DNA of 64,000 nt, taken from positions 310,001 through 374,000 of the forward strand of contig CAVVDT010000007.1 of NCBI GenBank assembly GCA_963747005.1, read 5' to 3'. How positions within the stretch are numbered: position 1 is the first letter of the stretch; the number at the start of each line of letters is the position of its first letter. The position numbers and the translations under genes are program-made. Source of the DNA: CAVVDT01 sp963747005 (GTDB taxonomy: Bacteria; Pseudomonadota; Alphaproteobacteria; Rhizobiales; Aestuariivirgaceae). Below are positions 54,639 through 62,938 of the stretch, in pieces. Under the pieces are notes generated by a model. It saw only the letters and a list, made by a program, of their open reading frames with translations, ran no database searches and was not told the origin of the DNA.

Positions 54639-55640
54639 ATGACGACGAACCGGGTGGCACGGCTGATCAAGCGGCCGCAAGGCATGGTCAAGCGCGATAT
54701 CTTCGACATTCGCGACGAAGCATTGCCGGAGCCGGGCGAAGGCGAGTTCCGGGTCAGGATCTCCCATATCTCGCTCGATCCGGCGATGCGCGGCTGGATG
54801 AACGAGGCGCGCTCCTATGTGGAGCCGGTGAAGCTGGGCGATGTCATGCGGGCGCTTGCCGCCGGCCACGTGGAAGCCTCGCGCAACCCCAAGTTCAAGG
54901 AAGGCGACGCGGTCTCGGGTCGCTTCGGGGTGCAGCAGTACGCCATCTCCGACGGCAAGGGGGTCGCCCGGGTCGATGAAGGCCTCGCACCCATGCCGAC
55001 CTGGCTGGCCGGTCTCGGGATGCCGGGGCTCACCGCCTATTTCGGACTTTACGAGGTGGCGAAGGCTGAAGCCGGCGATACGGTGGTGGTCTCCGCCGCC
55101 AGCGGCGCCGTCGGGCAGGTGGTGGGGCAACTGGCGAGGCACAAGGGCTGCCGGGCGGTGGGCATCGCCGGAGGGCCGGACAAATGCCGCATGCTCATCG
55201 ACGATTTCGGCTTCGATGCCGCCGTCGACTACAAGGCCGGCGACCTGGCCGGACAGCTCAAGGCCGCGGCTCCCGATGGTATAGATGTCGATTTCGAGAA
55301 TGTGGGCGGCGATATCTTCGATACCGTGCTCACCCAGATGAACCCCTTCGGGCGCATCGCGGTGTGCGGGCTGATCTCCAGCTACAACGCCACCGAACTG
55401 CCGCCGGGGCCGAAGAACATCCGCTTCGTGCTGACCATGCGCTTGCGGGTGCAGGGTTTCATCGTCTTCGATTTCGCCAAACGCTACGGCGAGGCCGTCG
55501 CCGCGCTCTCGGGATGGATGAAGGAAGGCAAACTGAAGTTCGTCACTGACGTGCGCGAGGGCGGCATCGATGCCTATCCGGACGTGCTCAACCTGCTCTA
55601 CACCTCGGGCAATCGGGGCAAGCTGGTGCTGAAGGTGTAA
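54639..55640 (+). CDS. Zinc-independent MDR-family NADP-dependent oxidoreductase
   Basis: A 333-residue enoyl/quinone reductase-like protein (CurA/leukotriene B4 12-hydroxydehydrogenase type). Family segments: RLIKRPQGMVKRDIFDI, SLDPAMRGWMNEARSY, the cofactor loop VVSAASGAVGQVVGQLA and CGLISSYNATELPPGPKN. No zinc ligands are seen. It would reduce an alpha,beta-unsaturated carbonyl with NADPH. It starts directly at the EamA stop, so the pair is co-transcribed. It converges with the flavoprotein gene at 55648. Confidence 0.9.
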   Translation: MTTNRVARLIKRPQGMVKRDIFDIRDEALPEPGEGEFRVRISHISLDPAMRGWMNEARSYVEPVKLGDVMRALAAGHVEASRNPKFKEGDAVSGRFGVQQYAISDGKGVARVDEGLAPMPTWLAGLGMPGLTAYFGLYEVAKAEAGDTVVVSAASGAVGQVVGQLARHKGCRAVGIAGGPDKCRMLIDDFGFDAAVDYKAGDLAGQLKAAAPDGIDVDFENVGGDIFDTVLTQMNPFGRIAVCGLISSYNATELPPGPKNIRFVLTMRLRVQGFIVFDFAKRYGEAVAALSGWMKEGKLKFVTDVREGGIDAYPDVLNLLYTSGNRGKLVLKV

Positions 55641-55647
55641 GGTGTCC

Positions 55648-56832
55648 TCACAACGCCTCGCCGGCGGCCCAGGCGCTGGACCAGGCCCACTGGAAATTGT
55701 AGCCGCCGAGCCAGCCGGTGACATCGACGGCTTCGCCAATGGCATAGAGGCCGGGCACCTTCCTGGCCTGCATGGTTTTGGATGACAGGCCGGCGGTGGC
55801 GATGCCGCCGGCGGTGACCTCGGCCTTGGCAAAACCTTCCGAGCCGTCGGGATTGAAGCGCCAGGAACTGAGCCGGGCCTCGGCGCCTTCAAGGACACGG
55901 TCGGGCAGGTTCGCAAGGTCGCCCTTGAGGTCGAGGCGTTCGGCCAACGCCTCGGCGAGGCGGGCAGCGAGGGTTTCGGCGAGAATGCTGCGCAGGATGG
56001 CGCGCGGACGGGCGCGCTTGGCGGCGACGAGCCAGCCGGCATTGCGGCCGGGAAGGAAGTCGATGGCGATTTCCTCGCCGCGCCGCCAATAGCTGGAGAC
56101 CTGCAGGATGGCGGGGCCGGACAGGCCCTTGTGGGTGAAGAGCGCCGCCTCGCGGAACCGTGCCTTGCCGCAGCTTGCGATCACCTCGGCGGCGACGCCC
56201 GACAGCGAGCGGAACAGGGCCTCGTCGGGCCCCAACGTCAGCGGCACCAGCGCGGGGCGCGGTTCAACCACCTTGAGGCCGAAGCGGCGGGCGGTTGCAT
56301 AGGCAAAGCCGGTCGCCCCCAGCCTGGGGATGGAGAGGCCGCCGGTGGCGATGACCAGGGCCGGGGCGCAGGCGGTGCGATGGCCGAAGGTCACCCGAAA
56401 TTGCCCGTCGGCATGGTCGAGGCCGGTGACCGGGCTCGCAAGGGCGACCTCGACGTCGCCGGCGGCACATTCGGCCAGCAGCATCGCCACCACCTGGCGG
56501 GCCGAGCCGTCGCAGAACAGTTGCCCGAGGGTCTTTTCGTGCCAGGCGATGCGGTGGCGCTCGATCAGGGCGATGAAGTCGTCGGGGGTAAAGCGGGCGA
56601 GCGCCGAGGTGGCGAAATGCGGGTTCGCGGAGAGGTAGCATTGGGGCGGCGTCGCGCGGTTGGTGAAGTTGCAGCGCCCGCCGCCGGAGATGAGGATCTT
56701 CCTTCCCGGCTCGTCGGCATGGTCGATGACCAGCACTTTCCGCCCCCGCCGGCCGGCGACGGAAGCGCACATGAGCCCCGCCCCGCCGGCACCGAGGACG
56801 ATGGCGTCATAGTTCGGCGGTGACGGGACCAT
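55648..56832 (-). CDS. HI0933/BaiN-like FAD-dependent oxidoreductase
   Basis: A 394-residue flavoprotein of the HI0933 family. The N terminus has the Rossmann YDAIVLGAGGAGLMCASVAGRRGRKVLVIDH and the family tag GRKILISGGGRCNFTN (about 43-59). The C-terminal AEVTAGGIATAGLSSKTMQ and GLYAIGEAVDVTGWLGGYNFQWAWSSAW complete it. It lies 6 bp after the UPF0178 gene. Members act on aminoacetone or bile-acid-type substrates in other bacteria; here the substrate is unknown. Confidence 0.9.
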   Translation of the reverse strand: MVPSPPNYDAIVLGAGGAGLMCASVAGRRGRKVLVIDHADEPGRKILISGGGRCNFTNRATPPQCYLSANPHFATSALARFTPDDFIALIERHRIAWHEKTLGQLFCDGSARQVVAMLLAECAAGDVEVALASPVTGLDHADGQFRVTFGHRTACAPALVIATGGLSIPRLGATGFAYATARRFGLKVVEPRPALVPLTLGPDEALFRSLSGVAAEVIASCGKARFREAALFTHKGLSGPAILQVSSYWRRGEEIAIDFLPGRNAGWLVAAKRARPRAILRSILAETLAARLAEALAERLDLKGDLANLPDRVLEGAEARLSSWRFNPDGSEGFAKAEVTAGGIATAGLSSKTMQARKVPGLYAIGEAVDVTGWLGGYNFQWAWSSAWAAGEAL

Positions 56833-56838
56833 GGCGGC

Positions 56839-57309
56839 TCAGGCGCCTTTCAGCGTGCGCGCCAGGCGCACAAGCGCTGCATCGAGGGTGGAGAGGAAGC
56901 GCGAACGGTCGGCACGGCTGAAGGGGGGAGCGCCGCCGCCCGCGATGCCGGCCCCGGCGCGCAGGTCGGCCATGATGGCACGGGTGGCGATGGCGGTGCC
57001 GATGGAATTGTCGGTAAAGGGCTTGCCGGTGGGCGCGATCACCGTGGCGCCGGCCTTGAGGCAGCGGTCGGCCAGCAGGATGTCGGCCGTCACCACCACG
57101 CTCGCGGCATCGGCATGGCCGGCGATATGGTCATCGGCGGCATCGAAGCCATCACCCACCACCACCCGTTCGATGAGCGGGTCATCGGGGATGCGCAAGA
57201 AACTGTTGGCGACGACCTGGACCGGCACCTTGAGGCGCCGGGCGACCTTGTAGACCTCCTCCTTCACCGGGCAGGCATCGGCATCGACGAGGATGCGGAG
57301 CGGTTCCAT
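56839..57309 (-). CDS. UPF0178 (YaiI/YqxD) family protein
   Basis: A 156-residue protein with a PIN-like fold. The N terminus ILVDADACPVKEEVYKVARR is diagnostic, followed by VVVGDGFDAADDHIAG, VVTADILLADRCLKAGA and FTDNSIGTAIATRAIMADLR. The acidic residues suggest a metal-dependent nuclease, which is unproven. Its ATG directly follows the amidotransferase stop (TAGATG), so the genes are an operon. Length and motifs are normal. Confidence 0.9.
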   Translation of the reverse strand: MEPLRILVDADACPVKEEVYKVARRLKVPVQVVANSFLRIPDDPLIERVVVGDGFDAADDHIAGHADAASVVVTADILLADRCLKAGATVIAPTGKPFTDNSIGTAIATRAIMADLRAGAGIAGGGAPPFSRADRSRFLSTLDAALVRLARTLKGA

Positions 57310-58038
57310 CTACACCTTCAACCCGGCGCCCTGCTTGAAGTTGCCGTAGATGGTTTCGGTGAGCCGGTTGTAGGCGGGCATGTGAGGTTCGGCGGCGGCG
57401 AGGAGGCGGAGATGGGCATCCTTGCCCAGTTCCTTCTCAAGCGGCTCGATCCACGCCGGCTGCCCGGCCCATCGGCGGATCCACTCAGTCGTCCACTCGA
57501 AATGGAACTGCACGCCGAGTGCATGATCGCCGACCGCGAAGGCCTGATGGCGGATGGCGGGCGAGGTGGCCAGCGGCACCCCGCCGGGGGGTAAACCGGT
57601 GACTTCGGCATGGTGCCACTGCATCACGTTGTGCGCAGGCGCAAGGCGGGCGAAGAAGGGGTGGCCGGCGGCCTCATCGGTGAGGTTCACCGACTTCAGG
57701 CCGACCTCGCTTTCCTTCGCCATCTCGACCTTGCCGCCCAGCGCATCGGCAAGCAACTGATGGCCGAAACAGATGCCGATATAAGGTTTGGCGCGGAGCG
57801 CCACCCATTCGCGGATTGCCTGCTTTTCAGCGACCAGCCAGGGATTTTCGACTTCCTCCCAGACCTGCTGGGGCGCGCCAAGCACCAGCATCAGGTCGTA
57901 GGCATGGAGCACAGGCGGTGCCTCGCCGCGATGCACGGCGACGGTGTCGATGGTCATGCCATCGGCGGCAAGCAGGTCGCCGAGCAGGTTCGGATGGTCG
58001 TCGTCCATGTGTTTGAAGACGAGGGCGCGCTTGGGCAT
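57310..58038 (-). CDS. Class I glutamine amidotransferase-like protein
   Basis: A 242-residue amidotransferase domain protein. The nucleophile elbow is IGICFGHQLLADALGG with C90, and the downstream His is in VQFHFEWT. It resembles stand-alone GMP-synthase-like GATase1 proteins (GAPQQVWEEVENPWLVAEKQAIREWV). The partner and substrate are unknown; gamma-glutamyl hydrolysis is possible. Start ATG 58038 is chosen; the longer frame (to 58542) overlaps RNase T2 and is rejected. It sits 8 bp after RNase T2. Confidence 0.86.
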   Translation of the reverse strand: MPKRALVFKHMDDDHPNLLGDLLAADGMTIDTVAVHRGEAPPVLHAYDLMLVLGAPQQVWEEVENPWLVAEKQAIREWVALRAKPYIGICFGHQLLADALGGKVEMAKESEVGLKSVNLTDEAAGHPFFARLAPAHNVMQWHHAEVTGLPPGGVPLATSPAIRHQAFAVGDHALGVQFHFEWTTEWIRRWAGQPAWIEPLEKELGKDAHLRLLAAAEPHMPAYNRLTETIYGNFKQGAGLKV

Positions 58039-58046
58039 GGCTGCTT

Positions 58047-58700
58047 CTAGCGCACCGGCGGCAGGATGAGAATGCCTGCATTGCAACCGTGACGCTCGTT
58101 GCGGCCGCAGTGCCGGAACTGGCCATCCTTCGAAAAGCACACCCGAAGCTCGCTGAGGCGCGCCCGGTCGCGGGCGTTGCCGCAGTCGAGCGACAGCATG
58201 GAGGCATCGAGGCCGGGATTGGTCTTGACGAAGTCGCTCACCAATGCCGCCGGCGTGACGGTGACCACGGCGGTGGGCGCGAGGTAGCGGGCGGGAATGT
58301 GCAAGGTGCGGTAGAACCGCCGCAGGGCGGCGAAATAGTCGTTCTGGCGGAGGCCGGCGCAGGCGCCGTGCTTGCGCCATTCGTGGATGATGAGCTGCTT
58401 GGAAGGCATGATGTCGAGATTGGCGGCGATCAGGCCTCGCGGCACCCAGCGCTCGGCGGTGTCGCAATATTGCGGCCAGCCCTGATCGTATTGCGGCCAC
58501 AGCCCGTGCACCACAAAGGCATAATGCCTGCCGGCCGCGCATTGGCCGCTATCGCTGCGGCCCGCGCTGGTGGCGCACCAGGTGGGCGACCACGACAGCG
58601 ACAGGACGTAGTAGTCGAAGTCGCCGGCGGTGCCGGCCCGCGCCGTCAGCGGCGCCATCAGGGTGAACGCCAGGGCGATCAGGAATGCGGCTTGCTTCAT
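58047..58700 (-). CDS. Periplasmic ribonuclease T2
   Basis: A 217-residue exported RNase cleaving RNA through 2',3'-cyclic intermediates. A signal peptide covers about 1-22. The catalytic segments are CAS1 FVVHGLWPQY (H65) and CAS2 IIHEWRKHGAC (H106, E107, H111, K110). Several cysteines (C42, C54, C79, C114 and others) would form disulfides. Length is slightly short for the family. It is preceded 18 bp upstream by the small secreted protein gene and followed by the amidotransferase. Confidence 0.93.
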   Translation of the reverse strand: MKQAAFLIALAFTLMAPLTARAGTAGDFDYYVLSLSWSPTWCATSAGRSDSGQCAAGRHYAFVVHGLWPQYDQGWPQYCDTAERWVPRGLIAANLDIMPSKQLIIHEWRKHGACAGLRQNDYFAALRRFYRTLHIPARYLAPTAVVTVTPAALVSDFVKTNPGLDASMLSLDCGNARDRARLSELRVCFSKDGQFRHCGRNERHGCNAGILILPPVR

Positions 58701-58718
58701 GGAGGGCAGGGATTGTGC

Positions 58719-59012
58719 CTATTGGACGGCAGCGGCAGGGCGCAGCAAGGCCGCGACACGGCACATGGTGGCCTTGTCGGGAAGCGGTACGCTCACTACA
58801 GGGCAGCCTTTGGCGATGGGCTTCCACGAGGTGTTGTTGAGGTTCATCACGCACTGCGACAGCTTGCCCATGACGCACATCACGGTGCCAAGCTCGTACC
58901 TGGCGCCGTAGTAGCGGCACTTGCAGTTGGGATCGGCGGCGACAGGACCGGCGAGGAGGCTGACCAGCAACACAGCAGCGATCGCACCAACAAGGGGACC
59001 GGATTTCATCAT
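58719..59012 (-). CDS. Small secreted cysteine-containing protein
   Basis: A 97-residue protein with a clear signal peptide (about 1-26, cleaved before DPNCKC). The mature 70 residues carry six cysteines (CKCRYYG, VMCVMGKLSQC, KGCPVVS, MCRVAALL), implying a compact disulfide-bonded fold. I do not recognise a family. It lies 18 bp upstream of RNase T2 and is probably co-transcribed and co-exported, so a partner or inhibitor role is possible, but nothing in the sequence shows it. Confidence 0.7.
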   Translation of the reverse strand: MMKSGPLVGAIAAVLLVSLLAGPVAADPNCKCRYYGARYELGTVMCVMGKLSQCVMNLNNTSWKPIAKGCPVVSVPLPDKATMCRVAALLRPAAAVQ

Positions 59013-59117
59013 ATGAACATCCTACCTGATGCCGGCATAGCTGCAAGCACCAAAACAAACACCCCCGGCCGGCGGCCAAGGCGCCGCTGGGCCTCGATCC
59101 GGCGCCCTGGGCGGCGC

Positions 59118-59330
59118 TCAGTCGAGTTGCAACTCCACCGCCTGAGGGCCGCGGCCGCGTTTGTCGGGCTGCACCTCGAAGGTCAGCCTGGTGCCCTCGA
59201 CGAGTTCGGGAATGCCGGCCCGTTGTACGGCGGTGACATGTACAAAGACGTCCTTGCTGCCGTCCTCCGGGGTGATGAACCCGTAACCCTTGGCGGCGTT
59301 GAAGAACTTGACAGTGCCTTTCTGGCGCAT
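59118..59330 (-). CDS. Cold-shock protein
   Basis: A 70-residue OB-fold RNA chaperone. Both RNA-binding motifs are present: RNP1 KGYGFI (about 14-19) and RNP2 VFVHV (about 28-32). It destabilises RNA secondary structure. AGGAG lies 11 bases before ATG 59330. The downstream region on the minus strand contains a GGCGCCG/CGGCGCC hairpin (59080-59106) and a T-rich stretch near 59052-59061, possibly its terminator. The leader contains a further hairpin at 59471-59490. Confidence 0.95.
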   Translation of the reverse strand: MRQKGTVKFFNAAKGYGFITPEDGSKDVFVHVTAVQRAGIPELVEGTRLTFEVQPDKRGRGPQAVELQLD

Positions 59331-59470
59331 GGCAAGACTAGCTCCTGGTCCCTATCCGTTCGTCACGCAAAGTACTCGGCAAGATAAATCGGAATGACGG
59401 AAAGCCACGCCTCTGGCAGGGAAGGCCAAGATCAAGCAGTCTTACCGGTCCGAATGTCCTTGACCGTGCA

Positions 59471-59490
59471 ATGCCGGATAATTCCGGCAT
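59471..59490. promoter_or_regulatory. Hairpin in the cspA-type/DUF922 divergent region
   Basis: ATGCCGG (59471-59477), loop ATAATT, CCGGCAT (59484-59490): perfect 7-bp arms. It lies about 140 bp upstream of the cold-shock gene, whose mRNA leader could include it, and about 130 bp upstream of the DUF922 gene. Its role is unknown. Confidence 0.4.
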
Positions 59491-59619
59491 CGTCCTATTC
59501 TTATGGGGCAGGCAGTGGCTGCGGGCAAGGGCTTTTGTGGCCGAGATCGGCGGTTGAATTCACCTTGAAGCGCCGATAGTGTGAACGTCCGCGCCACCCC
59601 AACGGAGCCCGCCGGCACC

Positions 59620-60318
59620 ATGTCGAATGCCCAATCCGGCCGCCACGTCCGCCACTTCAAGTGGTTTGCGCTCGCGACGGCGGTGGGGGTTTCAACGGCA
59701 TTCGCCGGCGGTGGCGCGGTGGCGCGGCCACATAGCACCCTGACCATCAAGTATTACAGCATCAGCGGGCCCGACGACCGCAGCCTCGATCAGCAGATGG
59801 CGCGCTTCGGCCCGTTGCATCGCGGCGGCAAGGCCTACGCGACGCTTTCCGCCGATCCCAAATTCGATGGCCGGCTGGTGGGCGGCAAAACCTGTCAGCT
59901 GCAGCATTTTCGCGTCGATGCCAAGTTCGTCATGACGCTGCCGAAGCTGGCGCCGGGGGTGAGGCTGTCGCCGGCGACGGCTGTCAGATGGAAGCGCTTT
60001 TCAGCCTTCGTGCGTCGCCACGAGGATCGCCACCGGGCCATCTGGCTCGGCTGCCTGGCGCGCGGGGAGGCGCGGGCGCTGCAGCTCAGAGTGAACGATT
60101 GCAGCCGGCTCGATGCGGCGGTGGAGCAGATATTCAAGCAGGAATGGGCACGGTGCGAGACGTTGCACGATGCCTGGGACGCGGAGCAGCAGGTCGAACT
60201 GAAGAGCCAGCCGCTGATCATCGCGGCTGGCAAGTTCAGCCACCGGGCGGCACTGGCAAAGGAGGCCGGAAAGGTCAACTTCAAGAGGGCCTTCCGCTTT
60301 GGCCGCGCGGCGCAATGA
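59620..60318 (+). CDS. Exported DUF922 putative zinc protease
   Basis: A 232-residue protein. A hydrophobic N-terminal segment at about 15-34 acts as a signal or anchor. The DUF922 domain has YYSISGPDDRSLDQQMARFGP, RGGKAYATLSADPKF and the metallopeptidase motif HEDRH at 134-138 (HExxH), with a further CLARGEARALQ. Family members are putative periplasmic zinc proteases; activity is not shown. ATG 59620 has GGAG about 12 bases upstream; an in-frame GTG at 59581 is less likely. Its stop overlaps the MBL gene (ATGA). Confidence 0.86.
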   Translation: MSNAQSGRHVRHFKWFALATAVGVSTAFAGGGAVARPHSTLTIKYYSISGPDDRSLDQQMARFGPLHRGGKAYATLSADPKFDGRLVGGKTCQLQHFRVDAKFVMTLPKLAPGVRLSPATAVRWKRFSAFVRRHEDRHRAIWLGCLARGEARALQLRVNDCSRLDAAVEQIFKQEWARCETLHDAWDAEQQVELKSQPLIIAAGKFSHRAALAKEAGKVNFKRAFRFGRAAQ

Positions 60319-60968
60319 GCGAGGAACAGAACCTCCCGTTGCGCGCCGCCATCGTTCCGGTGACGCCGTTCCAGCAGAACTGCGCCCTGGTGTGGTGCAC
60401 CGCCAGCATGACCGGCGCGGTGGTCGATCCGGGCGGCGAGGTCGCGGTGATCCGCCAGGCCATCGGGGAGACCGGCGCCACGATCGACAAGATCCTCCTG
60501 ACCCATGGCCATATCGACCATGCCGGCGGGGCGAGCGAACTGGCCGAGGCGGTGGGCGTGCCGATCATCGGTCCGCACAGGGACGACGACTGGCTGCTGA
60601 AGGGATTGCCCGAACAGGGGGCGCAATACGGCATGCCGGGCGCCAGGGCGGTCGAGCCCGACCGGTGGCTGCAAGAGGGCGATACGGTCGATATAGGCGA
60701 AGTGAACTTCGAGGTGCTGCATTGCCCGGGCCATACGCCGGGTCATGTGGTGTTCATCAATCGCCAGATCGGCTTCGGCATCCTCGGCGATGTGCTGTTC
60801 CAGGGCTCGGTGGGGCGCACCGATTTTCCGCTCGGCAGCCACGAGGACCTCATAAGGTCGATCAGGACCAAGCTGCTGGTGTTGCCGGATGAGTTCTTCT
60901 TCATCTGCGGCCACGGGCCCGCCTCGAGCATCGGCGATGAACGACAGAGCAATCCTTTCTTGCGGTAA
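60315..60968 (+). CDS. MBL-fold (glyoxalase II-like) metallo-hydrolase
   Basis: A 217-residue metallo-beta-lactamase-fold enzyme. The metal site THGHIDHAGG gives H64, H66, D68 and H69; HCPGHTPGHVVF supplies another histidine, and SVGRTDFPLGS resembles the YcbL/glyoxalase II-like branch. It likely hydrolyses a thioester. ATG 60315 overlaps the DUF922 stop; a longer frame (to 59988) is shadow. No persulfide-dioxygenase-specific rhodanese domain is present. Confidence 0.92.
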   Translation: MSEEQNLPLRAAIVPVTPFQQNCALVWCTASMTGAVVDPGGEVAVIRQAIGETGATIDKILLTHGHIDHAGGASELAEAVGVPIIGPHRDDDWLLKGLPEQGAQYGMPGARAVEPDRWLQEGDTVDIGEVNFEVLHCPGHTPGHVVFINRQIGFGILGDVLFQGSVGRTDFPLGSHEDLIRSIRTKLLVLPDEFFFICGHGPASSIGDERQSNPFLR

Positions 60969-61040
60969 ACCGGCATTTTTCGCTTGCAGGCGGCGACATC
61001 TCTTCTATCCTGTCGGATCAGGGGCAAAGGAGACATAGCG

Positions 61041-61421
61041 ATGCGAAAGACATTGACGTTGCTCGTGATGGCTGGGCTGGCTGTCACACTTGCCGCCGGC
61101 GAGGCCGCGGCACAGAACTACTTCGGTGCGATTTCCTATTCCCAGACAACAAGGTCGCACGGTTACTCCTACGATTACGGCTCTCGCTCCGCCGCCGAGC
61201 AAAGGGCTTACAACGAATGCGCCCAATATGGCGGCGGCTGCAAGATCGCCGTGTGGTTCCGCAATGCCTGCGGCGCCTTGGCCGTCGGCCAGGATGGTGG
61301 CTGGGGGGCGGGCTGGAATGCCAACCGGCCGGGCGCGGAGGCCGCAGCGATCAACAGTTGCAACAGCGTTTCCTACGGTTGCAGCGTGATCCGCTGGGTG
61401 TGCACCACGGGCCATCAATAG
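61041..61421 (+). CDS. Exported DUF4189 protein
   Basis: A 126-residue protein with a signal peptide (about 1-25, cleaved near AQNYFG). The DUF4189 domain has FGAISYSQTTRSHGYSYDYGSRSAAEQRAYNECAQYGG and paired cysteines (CKIAVWFRNACGA, CGAL and CNSVSYGCSVIRWVC). The function is unknown. AAAGGAG precedes ATG 61041, a good ribosome site. A hairpin follows at 61430-61483. Confidence 0.85.
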   Translation: MRKTLTLLVMAGLAVTLAAGEAAAQNYFGAISYSQTTRSHGYSYDYGSRSAAEQRAYNECAQYGGGCKIAVWFRNACGALAVGQDGGWGAGWNANRPGAEAAAINSCNSVSYGCSVIRWVCTTGHQ

Positions 61422-61429
61422 GGCGTTAT

Positions 61430-61483
61430 CGGCCGCTGCGCGCTACGCCGCCTGCTGGCCCGGGTATCGGGCCAAGGCGGCCG
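61430..61483 (+). terminator. Two-tier hairpin after the DUF4189 gene
   Basis: Outer arms CGGCCGC (61430-61436) and GCGGCCG (61477-61483); inner arms TGGCCCG (61456-61462) and CGGGCCA (61468-61474). It begins 9 bp after the stop codon. There is no T-run, so it may be an mRNA stabiliser or attenuator. Confidence 0.4.
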
Positions 61484-61592
61484 CGTCCGGTTGTGTGGAG
61501 CGATTGCGGCTGGCGCAGTTGATCTGGCGCAAGGCGACGCGCGGTCGGGCAGCGCATATTGATGGGCGTTTCTACAACAAAGGAGCGCTCTC

Positions 61593-62042
61593 ATGCCTCG
61601 GACTTTTAGCCTGTGTGTCGTCGCCGCTGTGGTGCTGGCGGGATTGTCGCTGCCGGTGCTGGCCGCCGGCGAGGAAGAAGGCTCTGAAGACCAGTTTGAG
61701 CAGGGGGCCCTCGACTTCCTGTCCTATTGCGCGCCCTGCCATGGCCGTTCGGGCGAAGGCAACGGACCGGTGGCCATGGAACTGGTGAAGAAGCCGGCCG
61801 ATCTCACCACCATCGCCAAGCGCAATGGCGGGATTTTCCCCCAGGACGAGGTCAGGAAGCGCATCGACGGACGCGATCTGCCTGCCGCCCACGGCACCTC
61901 CGACATGCCGGTATGGGGCTACTGGTTCAAGCTGCAGGCCAACGCCGCGGGCCTGTTGCAGGACAATCAGGTGGATGCCGAGGCAGAGGTGAAGGAACGC
62001 ATCGACCGGCTGGTCGATTATATCGCCACGCTGCAGAAATAG
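61593..62042 (+). CDS. Class I c-type cytochrome
   Basis: A 149-residue periplasmic haem protein. A signal peptide covers about 1-25; the haem site CAPCH is C46-C49-H50 and the axial methionine is probably in TSDMPVWG. It could accept electrons from the bc1 complex. AAAGGAGCGC precedes ATG 61593. The acidic linker GEEEGSEDQFEQGA follows the signal. The electron partner is not encoded nearby. Confidence 0.9.
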   Translation: MPRTFSLCVVAAVVLAGLSLPVLAAGEEEGSEDQFEQGALDFLSYCAPCHGRSGEGNGPVAMELVKKPADLTTIAKRNGGIFPQDEVRKRIDGRDLPAAHGTSDMPVWGYWFKLQANAAGLLQDNQVDAEAEVKERIDRLVDYIATLQK

Positions 62043-62058
62043 GCTCAGCAGGCGCCAA

Positions 62059-62454
62059 TCAGACCTCCGCCGGCACGGCGCGCGGCACGCTGTCGGCGTC
62101 CACCGCCACCATGACGAAAGAGGCGTCAGTGACCTTTACCTTTTCATGGGTCATGTAGCGCTGGGCCCAGGCCTCGACGTTGAGGGTGATGGAGGCGCGG
62201 CCGACCTTGTCGACGGTGGTATAAAGTTCGAGCACGTCGCCGATCTTGACCGGACGCCGGAACGACAGGGCGTTGATGGCGGCGGTGACCACCCGGCCGC
62301 GCGCCCGCTCCGATGCGCGGATGCCGGCGGCCAGATCCATTTGTGCCATCACCCAGCCGCCGAACACATCGCCCGCCGCATTGGCATCGGCCGGCATGGC
62401 CGGCACCCGCATGGTGAGTTCGCCCGTCGGGCGGACGTCATTGTTGCCCGGCAT
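62059..62454 (-). CDS. YciA-like acyl-CoA thioesterase
   Basis: A 131-residue hotdog-fold thioesterase. The family pattern MRVPAMPADANAAGDVFGGWVMAQMDLAAGI (active-site D in ADANA) and AALSFRRPVKIGDVL are clear. It hydrolyses medium or long acyl-CoAs. It lies 16 bp from the cytochrome c stop, convergent to it, and the length matches YciA. No irregularities. Confidence 0.92.
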   Translation of the reverse strand: MPGNNDVRPTGELTMRVPAMPADANAAGDVFGGWVMAQMDLAAGIRASERARGRVVTAAINALSFRRPVKIGDVLELYTTVDKVGRASITLNVEAWAQRYMTHEKVKVTDASFVMVAVDADSVPRAVPAEV

Positions 62455-62528
62455 TCGAGATGGCCCCCCTTTTCTTGCATCGCTTGCGGACTATGCGCGA
62501 AGCATCGCTTCAGCGCAAAGGCGCAATT

Positions 62529-62879
62529 TCAAGCCCGGAACACCATGGCCGCCCCCAGCGCGATGAGAGCAAAACCCAGAAGCTGGTTGAGGCTCAGCGG
62601 TTCCCTCAGCCACAAGACGGAAAAGCCGGCGAACACGGTGAGGGTCACCACCTCCTGAATGGTCTTCAACTGGGCGGCGGAATAAACGGCGCTGCCGAAG
62701 CGATTGGCGGGCACCGCCAGCCAGTATTCGAACAGCGCAATGCCCCAACTGGCCATGACGGCGATCCACAAGGGCGAGGCCTTGAATTTCAGGTGGCCGT
62801 ACCAGGCGAAGGTCATGAAGACGTTGGAGGCAATGAGCAAGAAAACCGGCGCGATGTACGCCGCGATGGAGGGGGGCAT
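62529..62879 (-). CDS. DUF486 small membrane protein
   Basis: A 116-residue protein with four predicted helices (PVFLLIASNVFMTFAWYGHL, LWIAVMASWGIALFEYWL, QEVVTLTVFAGFSVLWL, LLGFALIALGAAMVF). DUF486 proteins are DMT-like. FAWYGHL is the typical N-terminal signature. Substrate is unknown. ATG 62879 has GGAG upstream; the longer frame (to 63218) overlaps rlmJ and is rejected. Confidence 0.85.
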   Translation of the reverse strand: MPPSIAAYIAPVFLLIASNVFMTFAWYGHLKFKASPLWIAVMASWGIALFEYWLAVPANRFGSAVYSAAQLKTIQEVVTLTVFAGFSVLWLREPLSLNQLLGFALIALGAAMVFRA

Positions 62880-62938
62880 GAAGGGCTCCGCGAGGCCGGT
62901 GGTGCGGCGATGCTCATGCGCCGAAGCTGGCATGGGCG

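Noticed and set aside
57310..58542. 410-codon amidotransferase frame
   Set aside because: The first 168 codons overlap RNase T2 in another frame; the conserved domain begins at ATG 58038.
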